Notes: generated from the sequence alone by a model not told the origin. A DNA stretch of 64,000 nucleotides from Bacteriovoracaceae bacterium (GCA_018649885.1 JABIHA010000075.1:24345-88344); one strand, 5' to 3'. Positions 43,144 through 53,116 are shown, numbered from the stretch's first letter. Numbers and translations are program-made.

Positions 43144-44370
43144 TTACTCACCTTTCGTCTCTTCAAAAAGATTTTCTAGCTGGTCAAAAAGTTTGGCGCG
43201 CTTAAAATTGAGGTCATAATACTCTCTGGCGCGTGTTCCCATTAACTCAAGCTCTTCTGTAGAGCTATTGTAGAACTTTAAGGCCGTATCTGCCAACGCT
43301 TTTGAATCAGATGAGGGGCAACTAAAACCGGCTTTTGACTCTTCAACAATTCTAGCTCCCTCTCCATCGATAGAGGCCAAAATCGGCTTTGACGAGGCAA
43401 AGTATGATTGAATTTTGGAAGGTATAGTAATTTCAAAAAGGGGGTCAGTTTTGAGACTCACCAAAAGAACATCAGCTAACTTATAGTATGCTGGTACCTG
43501 CTCTAGCGATTTTCGGCCCAGTAAATAGACATTTTCCTGAAGGCCTAACTCACTTATCTTTTGCTCCATTTCTTTTCGCATTAACCCGTCACCTAAAAAT
43601 ACCCATTTAATATCTTTTTGGTCTTTAATTAGGTGGCTGGCTTCTATTACTGAGTCCAAGGCCTGAGAGGTTCCTAGGTTCCCTGCAAACATAATGACAA
43701 ACCCTTTCGGAACTTCACTTCTTAAATCACTGGGAACATCTTCATTATTTTCTATCTCAAATAGCTCTTCTGCCCAATAGGGCCAAAAAACAGACTTATC
43801 TGCGGCGCCGTATTTTTTGAGGTTTGGAAAATAGCCCTTAGATGGGACAAGCACCTTATCACTACGGCCATAGAGAAATTTCACCAAACGCCCAACCATC
43901 CCTATAACAGGTTTTGAGCTTACTGCATTTGTGGCCAGTAGAGTCTCAGGCCATAAATCTGTCACCCAGAAAAACATCTGGGCCTTTTTTAAATACTTCA
44001 TTACGACGCCGGGCAGTCCCACCGTAATGGGAGAGACTTCGAATACAAAAATTTTATCAAATTTATGTTTTCTGAAAATAAAGGGACCTAAAAAACTAGC
44101 AAATAGAGCAAAACTCAAATAATTCAACAAAAGCCGAAAGCTCTTCTTAGAACCCCTTGGTAAAAGTGGGACTCTGAAAACATCAATTCCTTCATAGCTT
44201 TCACGGCTTGGTCCAAAAAAAGAATAACCCTCAAAAAAATTTCCCTGAGGGTAATTAGGCATACCAGTGAGTACGCTCACCTGGTGTCCGCGATCCCTAA
44301 GTCCTGTGGCGAGATCATTAACCCTAAAGCCTTCAGGCCAAAAATATTGTGTCACTATGAGTATTTTCAT
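43144..44370 (-). CDS. Glycosyltransferase family 4, WbuB-like
   Basis: About 408 residues from ATG 44370. N-terminus MKILIVTQYFWPEGFRVNDL with HQVSVLTGMPNYP is characteristic of the WbuB/fucosaminyltransferase group. VIMFAGNLGTSQALDSVIEA (near residue 220) and the C-terminal EGARIVEESKAG region bind the nucleotide-sugar. A longer in-frame start at 44529 would add 53 unrelated residues and overlap the divergent polymerase gene, so I reject it. Confidence 0.88.
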   Translation of the reverse strand: MKILIVTQYFWPEGFRVNDLATGLRDRGHQVSVLTGMPNYPQGNFFEGYSFFGPSRESYEGIDVFRVPLLPRGSKKSFRLLLNYLSFALFASFLGPFIFRKHKFDKIFVFEVSPITVGLPGVVMKYLKKAQMFFWVTDLWPETLLATNAVSSKPVIGMVGRLVKFLYGRSDKVLVPSKGYFPNLKKYGAADKSVFWPYWAEELFEIENNEDVPSDLRSEVPKGFVIMFAGNLGTSQALDSVIEASHLIKDQKDIKWVFLGDGLMRKEMEQKISELGLQENVYLLGRKSLEQVPAYYKLADVLLVSLKTDPLFEITIPSKIQSYFASSKPILASIDGEGARIVEESKAGFSCPSSDSKALADTALKFYNSSTEELELMGTRAREYYDLNFKRAKLFDQLENLFEETKGE

Positions 44371-44419
44371 CAAATTTAACTCTATCAAAAAAGCATGGTT
44401 TTGACATGAATATACAAAA

Positions 44420-44448
44420 TTAGCATCTCTGCGGTATGATTTTATGAT
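44420..44448 (+). promoter_or_regulatory. Candidate promoter of the polymerase/ligase gene
   Basis: TTAGCA (44420-44425), 17-base spacer, TATGAT (44443-44448), 45 bases upstream of the TTG start at 44493. A perfect TTGACA lies further upstream (44401-44406) without a matching -10. Confidence 0.4.
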
Positions 44449-44492
44449 AACGGGGAGCAACGAATTATACCTATTACTGAAAGGATTCAGCT

Positions 44493-45608
44493 TTGTTATT
44501 AGATCGATTGAAAATAGCTCTTTTTTCACTATCAGTGTTCAAGCAAACACTGGGCTTTAAAATGTACCTCAATATTATCCTCCCTCTTCTTGGAGGATTT
44601 CAATTTTTAAGAGATAGATCTCCCATCAGACTATTATTACCATTCCAGATTCTCCTTCTCATCAACCTAGCGGTTGTCGTGTTTAAGGGCGAGTACCAGG
44701 CCATTCCCAGGCTTGGACAATTGTGGTGTCTACTATATTTTTGCTCCTTTATTGAAAAGCAAATGCCTAAAGAAATTTTAGACAAATCTATTAAATTGAT
44801 TGCCGTCATGGGATTTCTCTTTATTTTTGTTGAAATGATTTTTGGCCCTCCGCTTGAAGGGTATATTCCATTTCTAAAAACTGACTTTACAAGACAATAT
44901 GGTATTTATGGTGAGCCAAACTTTTCTGCAATGCTTATGTTTGGAGTTGCTCTTTATCTCATTGTCTTCGGTTTTTACAAATTTTCACTTTTAGCAATAA
45001 TTGCCTTAGTTTTCACGGTTTCAAAGGGAACAATGCTTGCCCTGCTATTATTTTTTGCTCTTTTTTCTTTAAAAAAATTAAAGCGTCTGCAAACTTGGGC
45101 CCTCAATATACTAATGATAGTTTTTCTATTCATTCCCCTGCCAATTTATATGAGTGGAAAAATGCTGTCATACCCACAGAAACTCTTCATGCACCAATTA
45201 ACTTCTAAAAGGTATTTCTTATTCCTCCCATATATTAAAATGGGAATCGATCACCCTTTGGGGGTTGGCTACTTTCAAGGTCCAAAATATATTGCTAATT
45301 ATCAAAAAAGTGAAATTAGCGAATTTAGTGAAGAGCAAAAAGCACGCATTCTTGCTCTACAGCAGCATTCTATTTTTGTTCAGATTTTTTCCGAATTTGG
45401 GCTTATTGGGTATCTAATCTTTTCATTTCAGCTCTGGTGGTTATTTAAAATATCTTTAAAGAATCGTGAATATGAAATCTCAGCTGCTTTTGTTTCAGTA
45501 CTCGCTGGATTTTCACTCCTAAATGGATTAAGTGAGATGACTCTATATCTTTTTATAGGGCTGATAATGTCTTATGATGGCTTAAGAAATAAAAAGATCA
45601 CTTTATAA
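44493..45608 (+). CDS. O-antigen polymerase/ligase-like membrane protein (Wzy/WaaL type)
   Basis: 371 residues with about ten transmembrane segments. A large periplasmic loop holds GIYGEPNFSAMLM and, near the C-terminus, HPLGVGYFQGPKY and QQHSIFVQIFSEFGLIGYL. The last is the H-containing motif of Wzy_C/WaaL proteins that join lipid-linked glycans. Start TTG 44493 with AAGGA (44481-44485) seven bases upstream. It stands alone on the plus strand between two minus-strand units. Polymerase and ligase cannot be distinguished by sequence. Confidence 0.8.
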   Translation: MLLDRLKIALFSLSVFKQTLGFKMYLNIILPLLGGFQFLRDRSPIRLLLPFQILLLINLAVVVFKGEYQAIPRLGQLWCLLYFCSFIEKQMPKEILDKSIKLIAVMGFLFIFVEMIFGPPLEGYIPFLKTDFTRQYGIYGEPNFSAMLMFGVALYLIVFGFYKFSLLAIIALVFTVSKGTMLALLLFFALFSLKKLKRLQTWALNILMIVFLFIPLPIYMSGKMLSYPQKLFMHQLTSKRYFLFLPYIKMGIDHPLGVGYFQGPKYIANYQKSEISEFSEEQKARILALQQHSIFVQIFSEFGLIGYLIFSFQLWWLFKISLKNREYEISAAFVSVLAGFSLLNGLSEMTLYLFIGLIMSYDGLRNKKITL

Positions 45609-45612
45609 ATAA

Positions 45613-46560
45613 TTACTTGCTACCCATTTCCAGAAATTTTTTGGCAGACCAAAGGAAACTATGAAGTTTTCTATTTATCAAACCGTTTATAAGCATTCGG
45701 TAGGTTTTCATAGAAAAAGAATTCTTCCAAAAAAGTAGACTTCCCCGATAAAAGCGACTGATACCAATAATGTATCTTCCGGCCCTAAGATGGAGTTGAC
45801 CCGAGATAAAAAGAGCATTGCTTTTTGATTCATTCAAATACTCATTGTACTCACTTAAATCTAAATCATTGTAGGTAGTATCAATAATTGAAATAACTTC
45901 ATCTGCCCTGGCTTTAGATACACCTTCAAATGTCTGTGAATTATTGTGAACTCTAAAAGCCGCTAAGTTTTTGTTTACCCACTGAACATTACAAAACTTT
46001 GTCACTTTTAGCCAGTAAGCAAGATCTGGCATCTGAATCAGATCTTCTCTCCATCCACCAAAATTTTCGAATATTTTTTTTCTAAAAAGAACACCTGGAC
46101 CAATGGGATTATCGATGTGGCGAATAAGCTTTGAGTAGCAAAACCTCCTACTGACAATTTCCCTTATTACTTTTGAGTTTGGGTCAATCAAATCAAAATT
46201 TGGATAGCAAATATCAATAGACTCATCTGACATGGCCAGCACAAGCTCTTTTATAGCATTTGAATGGAAAAAATCATCATCACTTAGATAACCAACAATT
46301 TCACCACGGGCCAGTGACCATCCCTTATTTAGTGAAGCCGGTTGACCAATATTTTCTTGATTAACAACTATGGCCCTTTCCTTAAACTCATTAATTATTT
46401 GAGGACTCGAATCAGTAGATCCATCGTTAATTATAATAAGTTCTATGTTGGGATAACTTTGAGAAAGGATGCTTTCGATGGCGGTGCGAACGTAGCGCTG
46501 TCCATTATAAACACATATAATAATCGACACTAAAGGCCGGTAATCATCATCATTTTTCAT
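45613..46560 (-). CDS. Glycosyltransferase family 2
   Basis: 315 residues. The GT-A core VSIIICVYNGQRYV (near residue 11), IINDGSTDSSPQII (nucleotide-binding Asp) and YLSDDDFFHSNAI (DxD site, near residue 95) are complete. The C-terminus is basic and helical, as is usual for membrane-associated GT2 enzymes. It follows the ABC exporter gene by 21 bases and forms the end of a minus-strand run. Confidence 0.92.
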   Translation of the reverse strand: MKNDDDYRPLVSIIICVYNGQRYVRTAIESILSQSYPNIELIIINDGSTDSSPQIINEFKERAIVVNQENIGQPASLNKGWSLARGEIVGYLSDDDFFHSNAIKELVLAMSDESIDICYPNFDLIDPNSKVIREIVSRRFCYSKLIRHIDNPIGPGVLFRKKIFENFGGWREDLIQMPDLAYWLKVTKFCNVQWVNKNLAAFRVHNNSQTFEGVSKARADEVISIIDTTYNDLDLSEYNEYLNESKSNALFISGQLHLRAGRYIIGISRFYRGSLLFWKNSFSMKTYRMLINGLINRKLHSFLWSAKKFLEMGSK

Positions 46561-46581
46561 CGCTATAAGAGTAATACAGAA

Positions 46582-48342
46582 TTACCGCTTTGCTAAGCTT
46601 CTCATGTTGATAATTTGATCAGCGTACTTAATTATTCCAGGCCGATGCGAAACAATAATTGTAGTAGAATTGCCTTTGAATTGCCGGATGGCATCAGCAA
46701 TATTGTCTTCAGTTTGCACGTCTAAGTTGGCAGAAATTTCATCGAGTATCAAAAGTGTAGGATCCCTTAAAATTGCTCTCGCAATGGACACCCTTTGCTT
46801 TTGCCCTGTGGAAAGCTCACTAGCAGCTTCGCTTAACTGAAAAGCCAGACCTTGCGGTTTTTCATGATACCAACTACTTAAACCAACCTTATCAAGAATT
46901 TCTTCTATTTTTTTATCCTCAATGCTAATGCTATTTCCGTAGAGTAAATTCTCCCTAAGAGAGCCTTCCACTAAAAATGGATCAGGCCCAACGTAGCCAA
47001 TACTCTTTGAGTGCTCTAGTAAATACTGACTAGGACCAAGGCCATCAATTTTCACACTCCCTGCAGCAGGCTTTAACATCCCCATCAGTAGTGCCAAAAG
47101 TGTCGATTTTCCGGAGCCGCTCTCTCCTACAATTGCCAGCTGCATTCCGCCATCCACTGTGAAATTAACATCCTTGATTAGATGTGGATTCGTTTCATCA
47201 TACTTGAAACCCAGACTTTCAATTTTTAAAATGGGTGGTTTAGAAATATCTTTTGGAGCGGTGATAGAGCTCTTTGAATCAGCTTCTACTTTGTCAGTAC
47301 CCAGACCTCCAGTAGGTGTTGGTGAGAATATCCGGACTCTATTGTTAGCAAGTGTGTACGGTTTAACTTTCTCTTTAGGTATTTGGCCAAAAAATTCCCA
47401 AGCAAGTTTGAAGTGGGGATAATGAATATTTGCGATTCCAAAAAAATTGGAAATTTGTCCCAAGAGTTGAACAAATCGCATAAAGAGATAGAGGTAGGAG
47501 AGAAATAGAGCATTTTCAATGAGATGATTTTGTTTATGGAAAAGTAAAAAAATCACCACAAGAATAATCCCCAGAGCAGAGGGAAGATTAACTGAGAGAA
47601 GTGACAAAACGTTAGCAAAAATATTTCTGGTAGTGTAATTAACCTGTAGCTCTTTGAAGCGTCCACTTTCAGTATTTTCAATTCCTAAAATTTTGATCAA
47701 AAACCAATTTTTCACAATTCTGACAACACTAGAGTGCAACTCACTATTAATGCCAGGTAGTGGAGCCACCATTACTTGAATCTTTTTTTGAATGAAAAAG
47801 ACTACTGTGGCAGCAAATACTAGGTATACCAACCCTATTAGGGTGTAAGTAACGGAAGTGAGGAAAAGAAAAGTAAAAATACAAACCATTTGAATTGTTA
47901 ACGGCAAGATATGTGCGAAAGAGTGAAAAAACAAAGCTGTTTTTCCAAATGTTTCTGCAAACATAGAATTTGTACTAGCAAGGGAAGTAAAGGATGAATT
48001 TGCGTACAAAATATTATTCATACAAAGTAGTTTCAAACGAGAAGCAAAAAGTTCATTTGAAACAACAGCACTAAGGCCCGAAAACAAAAACATAACGGCC
48101 CGCAAAACCCCTAGTAGGGCAAGGACAAGTAGTCCTTTTGTTAAATCATTTACCTCAATATTCAAACCAAATGGCATCTGCACAGCTTGATCAGTAAGAC
48201 CAAGAGCTCTAATGATCACCATAATATAGCCAGAAAAGATGATTTCAATACCTGCCAGAATCAACCCTGAAGACATGCCTATGACAAGCCACTTTAATGA
48301 CCTAGTACCTGTAAATGTTGAAACCTTTTTTGCGAAGCTCAT
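46582..48342 (-). CDS. ABC exporter (permease-ATPase half transporter)
   Basis: 586 residues: a six-helix permease domain (about 20-310), a linker unusually rich in Thr/Pro/Gly (about 330-370) and an ATPase with Walker A GESGSGKSTLL, signature ELSTGQKQRVSIARA and Walker B LLILDEISANLD. The signature has LSTGQ in place of the usual LSGGQ. It is the second exporter of the window and overlaps the polymerase-like gene by 4 bases, so polymer or lipid-linked unit export is the likely role. Confidence 0.9.
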   Translation of the reverse strand: MSFAKKVSTFTGTRSLKWLVIGMSSGLILAGIEIIFSGYIMVIIRALGLTDQAVQMPFGLNIEVNDLTKGLLVLALLGVLRAVMFLFSGLSAVVSNELFASRLKLLCMNNILYANSSFTSLASTNSMFAETFGKTALFFHSFAHILPLTIQMVCIFTFLFLTSVTYTLIGLVYLVFAATVVFFIQKKIQVMVAPLPGINSELHSSVVRIVKNWFLIKILGIENTESGRFKELQVNYTTRNIFANVLSLLSVNLPSALGIILVVIFLLFHKQNHLIENALFLSYLYLFMRFVQLLGQISNFFGIANIHYPHFKLAWEFFGQIPKEKVKPYTLANNRVRIFSPTPTGGLGTDKVEADSKSSITAPKDISKPPILKIESLGFKYDETNPHLIKDVNFTVDGGMQLAIVGESGSGKSTLLALLMGMLKPAAGSVKIDGLGPSQYLLEHSKSIGYVGPDPFLVEGSLRENLLYGNSISIEDKKIEEILDKVGLSSWYHEKPQGLAFQLSEAASELSTGQKQRVSIARAILRDPTLLILDEISANLDVQTEDNIADAIRQFKGNSTTIIVSHRPGIIKYADQIINMRSLAKR

Positions 48343-49658
48343 ATAATTTGTTGGGTACCCTTAAGCTGACTATCGTTAACTCTACTATACTTTGTGACCA
48401 TCACCAATATTGAAAGTACTACCCAAAATCCAGGGGTCTCAAATGTTGCGCCAAATATGCCCATGATACAATTGTAGAAAATAAATAGTAACCACACTAG
48501 TGAAATTAAATCTTTTTTATCTCTGAAAGAAATTTCAAACTTTCTAACATAGTAGCCTATTAACAGCCCGATAAAAACAACTCCAATATCTCCAAAATCC
48601 CAGTATGGTGATGAAATCATAGTATAAAAAGAATTGTGGGTATAAAACCAATGATGTGTGGGGAGTTTATCACCTGTTACGATCTTATAGCTTTGATAAA
48701 ACAGGTTTAGGTGAGTTGGCGAAGAGAACATTTTCTCACCCAGTCCTCTGAGAAAAATCGTATAAAGATAATCGAGACCACCAAGTGTCATCCGTCCAAA
48801 GCTTGGATCATTTGTGATGAAAAAATTGTCATTTTCCATCATTTTGGAAAATAGAGTGAACCCTACGGTATGGTAATTGAAAACTGCCCTAAAAAAGCTA
48901 TTATTTCTTGCAAGAGATATAAGATAGAAAGCAGGTACACTGAGTGCACCACCTAACGCAATTCTAACCACATGCTTTTTAGTTAGTTTTAAAAATTCAG
49001 GAAAACAAAAGACCAAGTAAAGGCCACAAACACCAAGTGAATATAGTGGACCTCTTGATAATTTGAATGCCGTCTCAATTACGACTAGTAATATCAATAA
49101 AACCATTGGAAGCTTCTTTTTGAGAAGTACCAACTGGGCCATGGAAGAAATTAAAAGAAAATGGAAACAAACCCCACTCAATATAAAATAAAGGGCTGAA
49201 AATATTTTTGAAGAAAACCAAAGATTACCATTTTTCCCAATTTGGAAAAAACGAATCCTTATGTGCATTAAGTCCACACCTTCGTTCATAAAAATGACAA
49301 TCGTTTTATAAAGTAAAAATAAGGATACAAGTATAACTGGCACTACCAATGTGTACCCAATAAGATTCAACAATCTTGAGGCATTACCATTTTCAACACT
49401 GATACTAGTGCTACTAGCTCCTTTCGATTGAAAACAAAAACTTCCCACAACCATGCTTGCTCCAAATAAAAGTGCTAGGAATTCTACATTCGTGTTGGGA
49501 AAGGCCACCGACCCCAAATCTAAGACTGAGATGAAGCTCCATCCAAGCCACCAAACCAGAATCAAGCTCAAGGTATTAAAGAAGCTATTATATATTCTGG
49601 CGCTCAAAATAATTAAAAGCAGTGAGCATGAGAGAAATATCAATAGATGCCAAATCAT
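48339..49658 (-). CDS. Oligosaccharide-repeat polymerase-like membrane protein
   Basis: 439 residues with ten or more hydrophobic segments, starting IWHLLIFLSCSLLLIIL. A long periplasmic loop around residues 240-340 is followed by HHWFYTHNSFYTMISSPYWD, then FGDIGVVFIGLLIGYY. This pattern, with low overall similarity but a conserved loop and final helices, is that of Wzy-like O-antigen polymerases (OPS_polymerase). Coupled to an ABC exporter by ATGA overlap. It is the second polymerase candidate in the window. Confidence 0.72.
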   Translation of the reverse strand: MIWHLLIFLSCSLLLIILSARIYNSFFNTLSLILVWWLGWSFISVLDLGSVAFPNTNVEFLALLFGASMVVGSFCFQSKGASSTSISVENGNASRLLNLIGYTLVVPVILVSLFLLYKTIVIFMNEGVDLMHIRIRFFQIGKNGNLWFSSKIFSALYFILSGVCFHFLLISSMAQLVLLKKKLPMVLLILLVVIETAFKLSRGPLYSLGVCGLYLVFCFPEFLKLTKKHVVRIALGGALSVPAFYLISLARNNSFFRAVFNYHTVGFTLFSKMMENDNFFITNDPSFGRMTLGGLDYLYTIFLRGLGEKMFSSPTHLNLFYQSYKIVTGDKLPTHHWFYTHNSFYTMISSPYWDFGDIGVVFIGLLIGYYVRKFEISFRDKKDLISLVWLLFIFYNCIMGIFGATFETPGFWVVLSILVMVTKYSRVNDSQLKGTQQII

Positions 49659-49800
49659 TTAAGAGGACCCATTTTTATCAAAAACTATGGTTACATGCCT
49701 TTCAGAGTATAAAACTTAACATATTTCGTCATTTTTTTTGAATTGCCATTGCATTGCAGCTCCCAAGAGCTCTCTTGAAGTCTTAACTCAAATAGGCATA

Positions 49801-50382
49801 ATGAGAATAATGAAAAATAAAAAGCTACTATCCATAATGGTTTTGACCATTTTTTATTTTACAACCTCTGTGGTTTTTTTAAACAGAATAACTCAAAATC
49901 TCGAACTAGAGATCCAAACAGATAAAGAGTTGATAGACAGACCTGTGTGGGCAAAACACAAAGTGGTAGAATATCTCCAAACCTATTTCGATGCCCATCC
50001 AACCCTAAAATTAAATCGTCTCTTTGTGGCAACGCATGTGGAATTTGGGAATAAAAATTGGCTCATTGCCAATATTAGACTCTCGCTTACAAATAGAAGT
50101 TTTTCATCATTTTTTGATAATTCACCTCAAATCTTCTTAGAGTCAGAAAGCGCTATAAAGAAATCTTACCGCAGTATTTTATCAAAAAGAGAAGATGGTT
50201 CTAAAAAAGCAATCAACTTCTTATCGAGAAAAAGTAGCTACTACTTTGATAATTTAGCTTGGTCTATTTTAAAACTTATCATTTATTCATTGATATTTTC
50301 AATAGTAACCATTTCAATCTTTTCAAAACCCACTGAACTTGAGTTTAATATACTAAAAAAATTAAAATTAATTAGAAACTAA
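49801..50382 (+). CDS. Small two-helix membrane protein, unknown function
   Basis: 193 residues from ATG 49801. One N-terminal membrane segment (LLSIMVLTIFYFTTSVVF) and one C-terminal (ILKLIIYSLIFSIVTISIF) flank a charged central domain of about 120 residues. The arrangement recalls chain-length determinant (Wzz-like) topology, but no Wzz motif is visible and the loop is short. A TTG at 49738 would add 21 residues before the first helix and lacks support. The stop shares CTAA (50379-50382) with the convergent glycosyltransferase gene. Function unassigned. Confidence 0.55.
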   Translation: MRIMKNKKLLSIMVLTIFYFTTSVVFLNRITQNLELEIQTDKELIDRPVWAKHKVVEYLQTYFDAHPTLKLNRLFVATHVEFGNKNWLIANIRLSLTNRSFSSFFDNSPQIFLESESAIKKSYRSILSKREDGSKKAINFLSRKSSYYFDNLAWSILKLIIYSLIFSIVTISIFSKPTELEFNILKKLKLIRN

Positions 50383-53090
50383 CGGCCAATATTTCTCAAA
50401 CGCCAAATACTTCTTAAGCCTTTAAAAATACCAGGGGGGAGGGACTTATTTAAAAATACTGAAATCTCTGGAATTGAGTAGAAATGATCCCTCTTAAAAA
50501 TTCTTTGGAATACCTTCTTACGAACTAGAAATTCTGTCTTGAGAAAAAAGTTATCAAATACAGATGATTTTTTGAGCCGAGTTGTAATTTCCCCCGCACT
50601 AAAATACTTTCTATTAATAGCAGTAGTTTTACAATCACATAAAAATCTATGCCAAGAAGTTTTGGTTTGGTCGACTGTATAGGCATACTCTAAAATTGTC
50701 TCACGTGGAGAAAATTGAAAATCTTTTAGCCTTTCAACCCCGGCTTCAAAATCAGGGCCAAAAATACCAAGACGTACGAGTTTGTCTTCAGGAATATCTT
50801 TAAAGATCCCCACCCTATTCATCACAACAGGAAGACCACAAAGCGCTGCTTCTATGGCAGCTAAGCATTGGGTTTCAACAGTTGATCCCAAAATAAAAAA
50901 ATCAGCACAATTTAAAAGCTCACAAAGTGTCTCTTGATCAACCTTGTTAAACTGAGACACATTTTCGTGAGAATACTTACAATCATATTTGGAAACAATA
51001 ATCCATTTATGATCACTCAACTTATCTATGACTGCCATTACTGAAGGCCATCCCTTCACGCTATCAAGGGCGCCAACAAAGATTCCTACCTTTGCATCTG
51101 AATCAATTTTCCACTTTTGTCTTAACCTATTTTTATCCATTGGCCTAAAAAGTTTGTGATTAACCCCAACAGGAATCACCTCAAATGGATACTCTGGATA
51201 TGAAGAGGCAGTGCCAATAGAATTGGTTACCCAAGCGTTCGCCATTTTTAAATTCTTTTCTTGAATATAAGATGGGTTACTCATACCTCTCAAATTATCT
51301 TGCAAAAATGCGACAGTATATTTTCCGTCCCCCATATAATCGACAAAAGAGGCATTTTGAAGCACAACCTTTACAGCTGGCAAGTTGTCATCAATATATT
51401 TTTTGAAATGAGGTCCACTTTCCCCGCCTGCTTTTTCAAAATCTAAACCAAAAGTTCCAGGGAGTGTAAGCAGATGGTCCCAAAGAACTTCCTCGCCCAT
51501 TTGACCTGTAACGATATCATTACAAATAACAACTTCTGCATCAGCATCCTTCATAGATGAATACTGCTCACTTCTTTTTTCACCTTCTTGAAAGTGGTAG
51601 ACAATACTATCGAAACTCGTTTGATGGTAAATACCGTGACTACCGAGTTTTTCAATAAAAGCGGTATCTCCAGATATTAAGTCATCTCCTGGATTTGATA
51701 TCACTGGATTAAAGACATCACTACCCTTTACCACATTGCCTTCGGGATAACCTGAAACAAGGTCAAAGTGATCTTTTCTCATTAGAAGCGGCATGTAAAG
51801 GCCACCTTCCATCACTTTATCTTCTTGGAGCTCTCCTGCGTATGCAATAAAATCATTTTCTCTATAGTCAGAGAAATCATCACCAAATCTTTTGGCAATT
51901 CCATATCTACCAGGCGTTAGCTTTCCATGTTCTACCAATCTTGATGAAATACAGTTCTTTCCATCATAGGCCTTATAGAGATTTTCGAGCCAACCCGGAC
52001 TAAATGCCATATCAGAGTTTATTAAAACCACAAAATCGCCTTTAGATTTTTTCACTCCGTGGTTATAACCTCGGTAAACATTATTCATATAATATTCTTC
52101 TCTTTGCTCAGGAGTGTGATCGAGGACATAGTGAGGAATAAAGTGAGAGACCAAGTATTGTTTAACATCATCATTTGCGCCATTGGCGACAAAGAAAAAT
52201 TCGCTCTCTGATAAGTCTGTATTTTTAAAAACGCTTTCATAAACAAACTCAAGCCATCTAACATCCTTGTAAATTAAACAAACAATGGAAAACTTAGGTT
52301 TATTTACCTTGGGGCGATTTTCAATACTTCTAGCAATATACTCTTCCATTTTAAGAGGAGTGGGCATAAGCTCTTCAACTTGATAAGCAGTAGGCAAATT
52401 CTCATGAGAGATTCTTTCAAACTTAACCTTTGATTCATCAATCATTCGAGTTAGTGCAAAGCCAGTTTGCCCATATTTTTGGTAGGTGATAAATTTTCTA
52501 ACGATTCTATCAATATTAGAAAATCCAGTATGTAATATTTTAAAAGTAGGATCTTTTATTGTGGCCTTTATATATTCAGGATGAAGCAATTGATGAAGAG
52601 TACCTTTGTCATTTGGAAAAGGCTCCTGTCCACTTCTATGCTCCCACAGCTTCACTGGCTGGTATTCATCAAAGAGTGAATCGACTCTCTTCCAAGTTTT
52701 ACTTCGCCACAAATTAATAAAATCAACTTGAATGCCTTCGTAAACACTTTCCTTTAAAGTTCTACAATGCTTTTGAAGTTGCTCTCTTGTCAAAAGAAGA
52801 ATCTCATCAGCATCTAAACTCAAAATAAAATCAGGTTTTAACTTATCAGCATATTGAATTAATTGAGTCTTATGATTAACCTCACTCGAGAAGCAATTCT
52901 TTGTGCCTCTGATTACATGAGGTGTTTTTTCCTGACAATACTCCCAACTTCCATCAGTACTACCATCGTCGTAAATAACAAAGTCATCTACTAACTTGGA
53001 TGCATTTTCAAAAAACTCAGGCAAATGAGCTGTATCAAGCTCATTATAAACTTGAACAATGCAAACAATTTTGAAGTTTTCAGATGCCAT
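50379..53090 (-). CDS. Three-domain glycosyltransferase (GT2-GT2-GT4)
   Basis: 903 residues. Domain 1 (about 1-260) is GT2-like: CIVQVYNELDTAHLP, IYDDGSTDGSWEY, LSLDADEILL. Domain 2 (about 265-540) is a second GT2: FSIVCLIYKDVRWLEFV, then VVLINSDMAFSPGWLENL. Domain 3 (about 560-830) is GT-B/GT4-like: VGIFVGALDSVKGWPSV, IEAALCGLPVVMNRVG. Three active sites in one cytoplasmic chain suggest assembly of a trisaccharide or block polymer in one complex. It has its own promoter (53117-53145). Domains 1 and 2 keep DxD-like residues, so all may be active. Confidence 0.85.
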   Translation of the reverse strand: MASENFKIVCIVQVYNELDTAHLPEFFENASKLVDDFVIYDDGSTDGSWEYCQEKTPHVIRGTKNCFSSEVNHKTQLIQYADKLKPDFILSLDADEILLLTREQLQKHCRTLKESVYEGIQVDFINLWRSKTWKRVDSLFDEYQPVKLWEHRSGQEPFPNDKGTLHQLLHPEYIKATIKDPTFKILHTGFSNIDRIVRKFITYQKYGQTGFALTRMIDESKVKFERISHENLPTAYQVEELMPTPLKMEEYIARSIENRPKVNKPKFSIVCLIYKDVRWLEFVYESVFKNTDLSESEFFFVANGANDDVKQYLVSHFIPHYVLDHTPEQREEYYMNNVYRGYNHGVKKSKGDFVVLINSDMAFSPGWLENLYKAYDGKNCISSRLVEHGKLTPGRYGIAKRFGDDFSDYRENDFIAYAGELQEDKVMEGGLYMPLLMRKDHFDLVSGYPEGNVVKGSDVFNPVISNPGDDLISGDTAFIEKLGSHGIYHQTSFDSIVYHFQEGEKRSEQYSSMKDADAEVVICNDIVTGQMGEEVLWDHLLTLPGTFGLDFEKAGGESGPHFKKYIDDNLPAVKVVLQNASFVDYMGDGKYTVAFLQDNLRGMSNPSYIQEKNLKMANAWVTNSIGTASSYPEYPFEVIPVGVNHKLFRPMDKNRLRQKWKIDSDAKVGIFVGALDSVKGWPSVMAVIDKLSDHKWIIVSKYDCKYSHENVSQFNKVDQETLCELLNCADFFILGSTVETQCLAAIEAALCGLPVVMNRVGIFKDIPEDKLVRLGIFGPDFEAGVERLKDFQFSPRETILEYAYTVDQTKTSWHRFLCDCKTTAINRKYFSAGEITTRLKKSSVFDNFFLKTEFLVRKKVFQRIFKRDHFYSIPEISVFLNKSLPPGIFKGLRSIWRLRNIGR

Positions 53091-53116
53091 CTACCAACCA
53101 GATTGAGTGAATGAGT

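Noticed and set aside
44401..44406. Perfect TTGACA as -35 of the polymerase gene
   Set aside because: No acceptable -10 lies 15-19 bases downstream; the TTAGCA/TATGAT pair fits better.
44371..44529. N-terminal extension of the GT4 protein
   Set aside because: The 53 extra residues precede the conserved MKILIVTQYFWPEG start and overlap the divergent polymerase gene.
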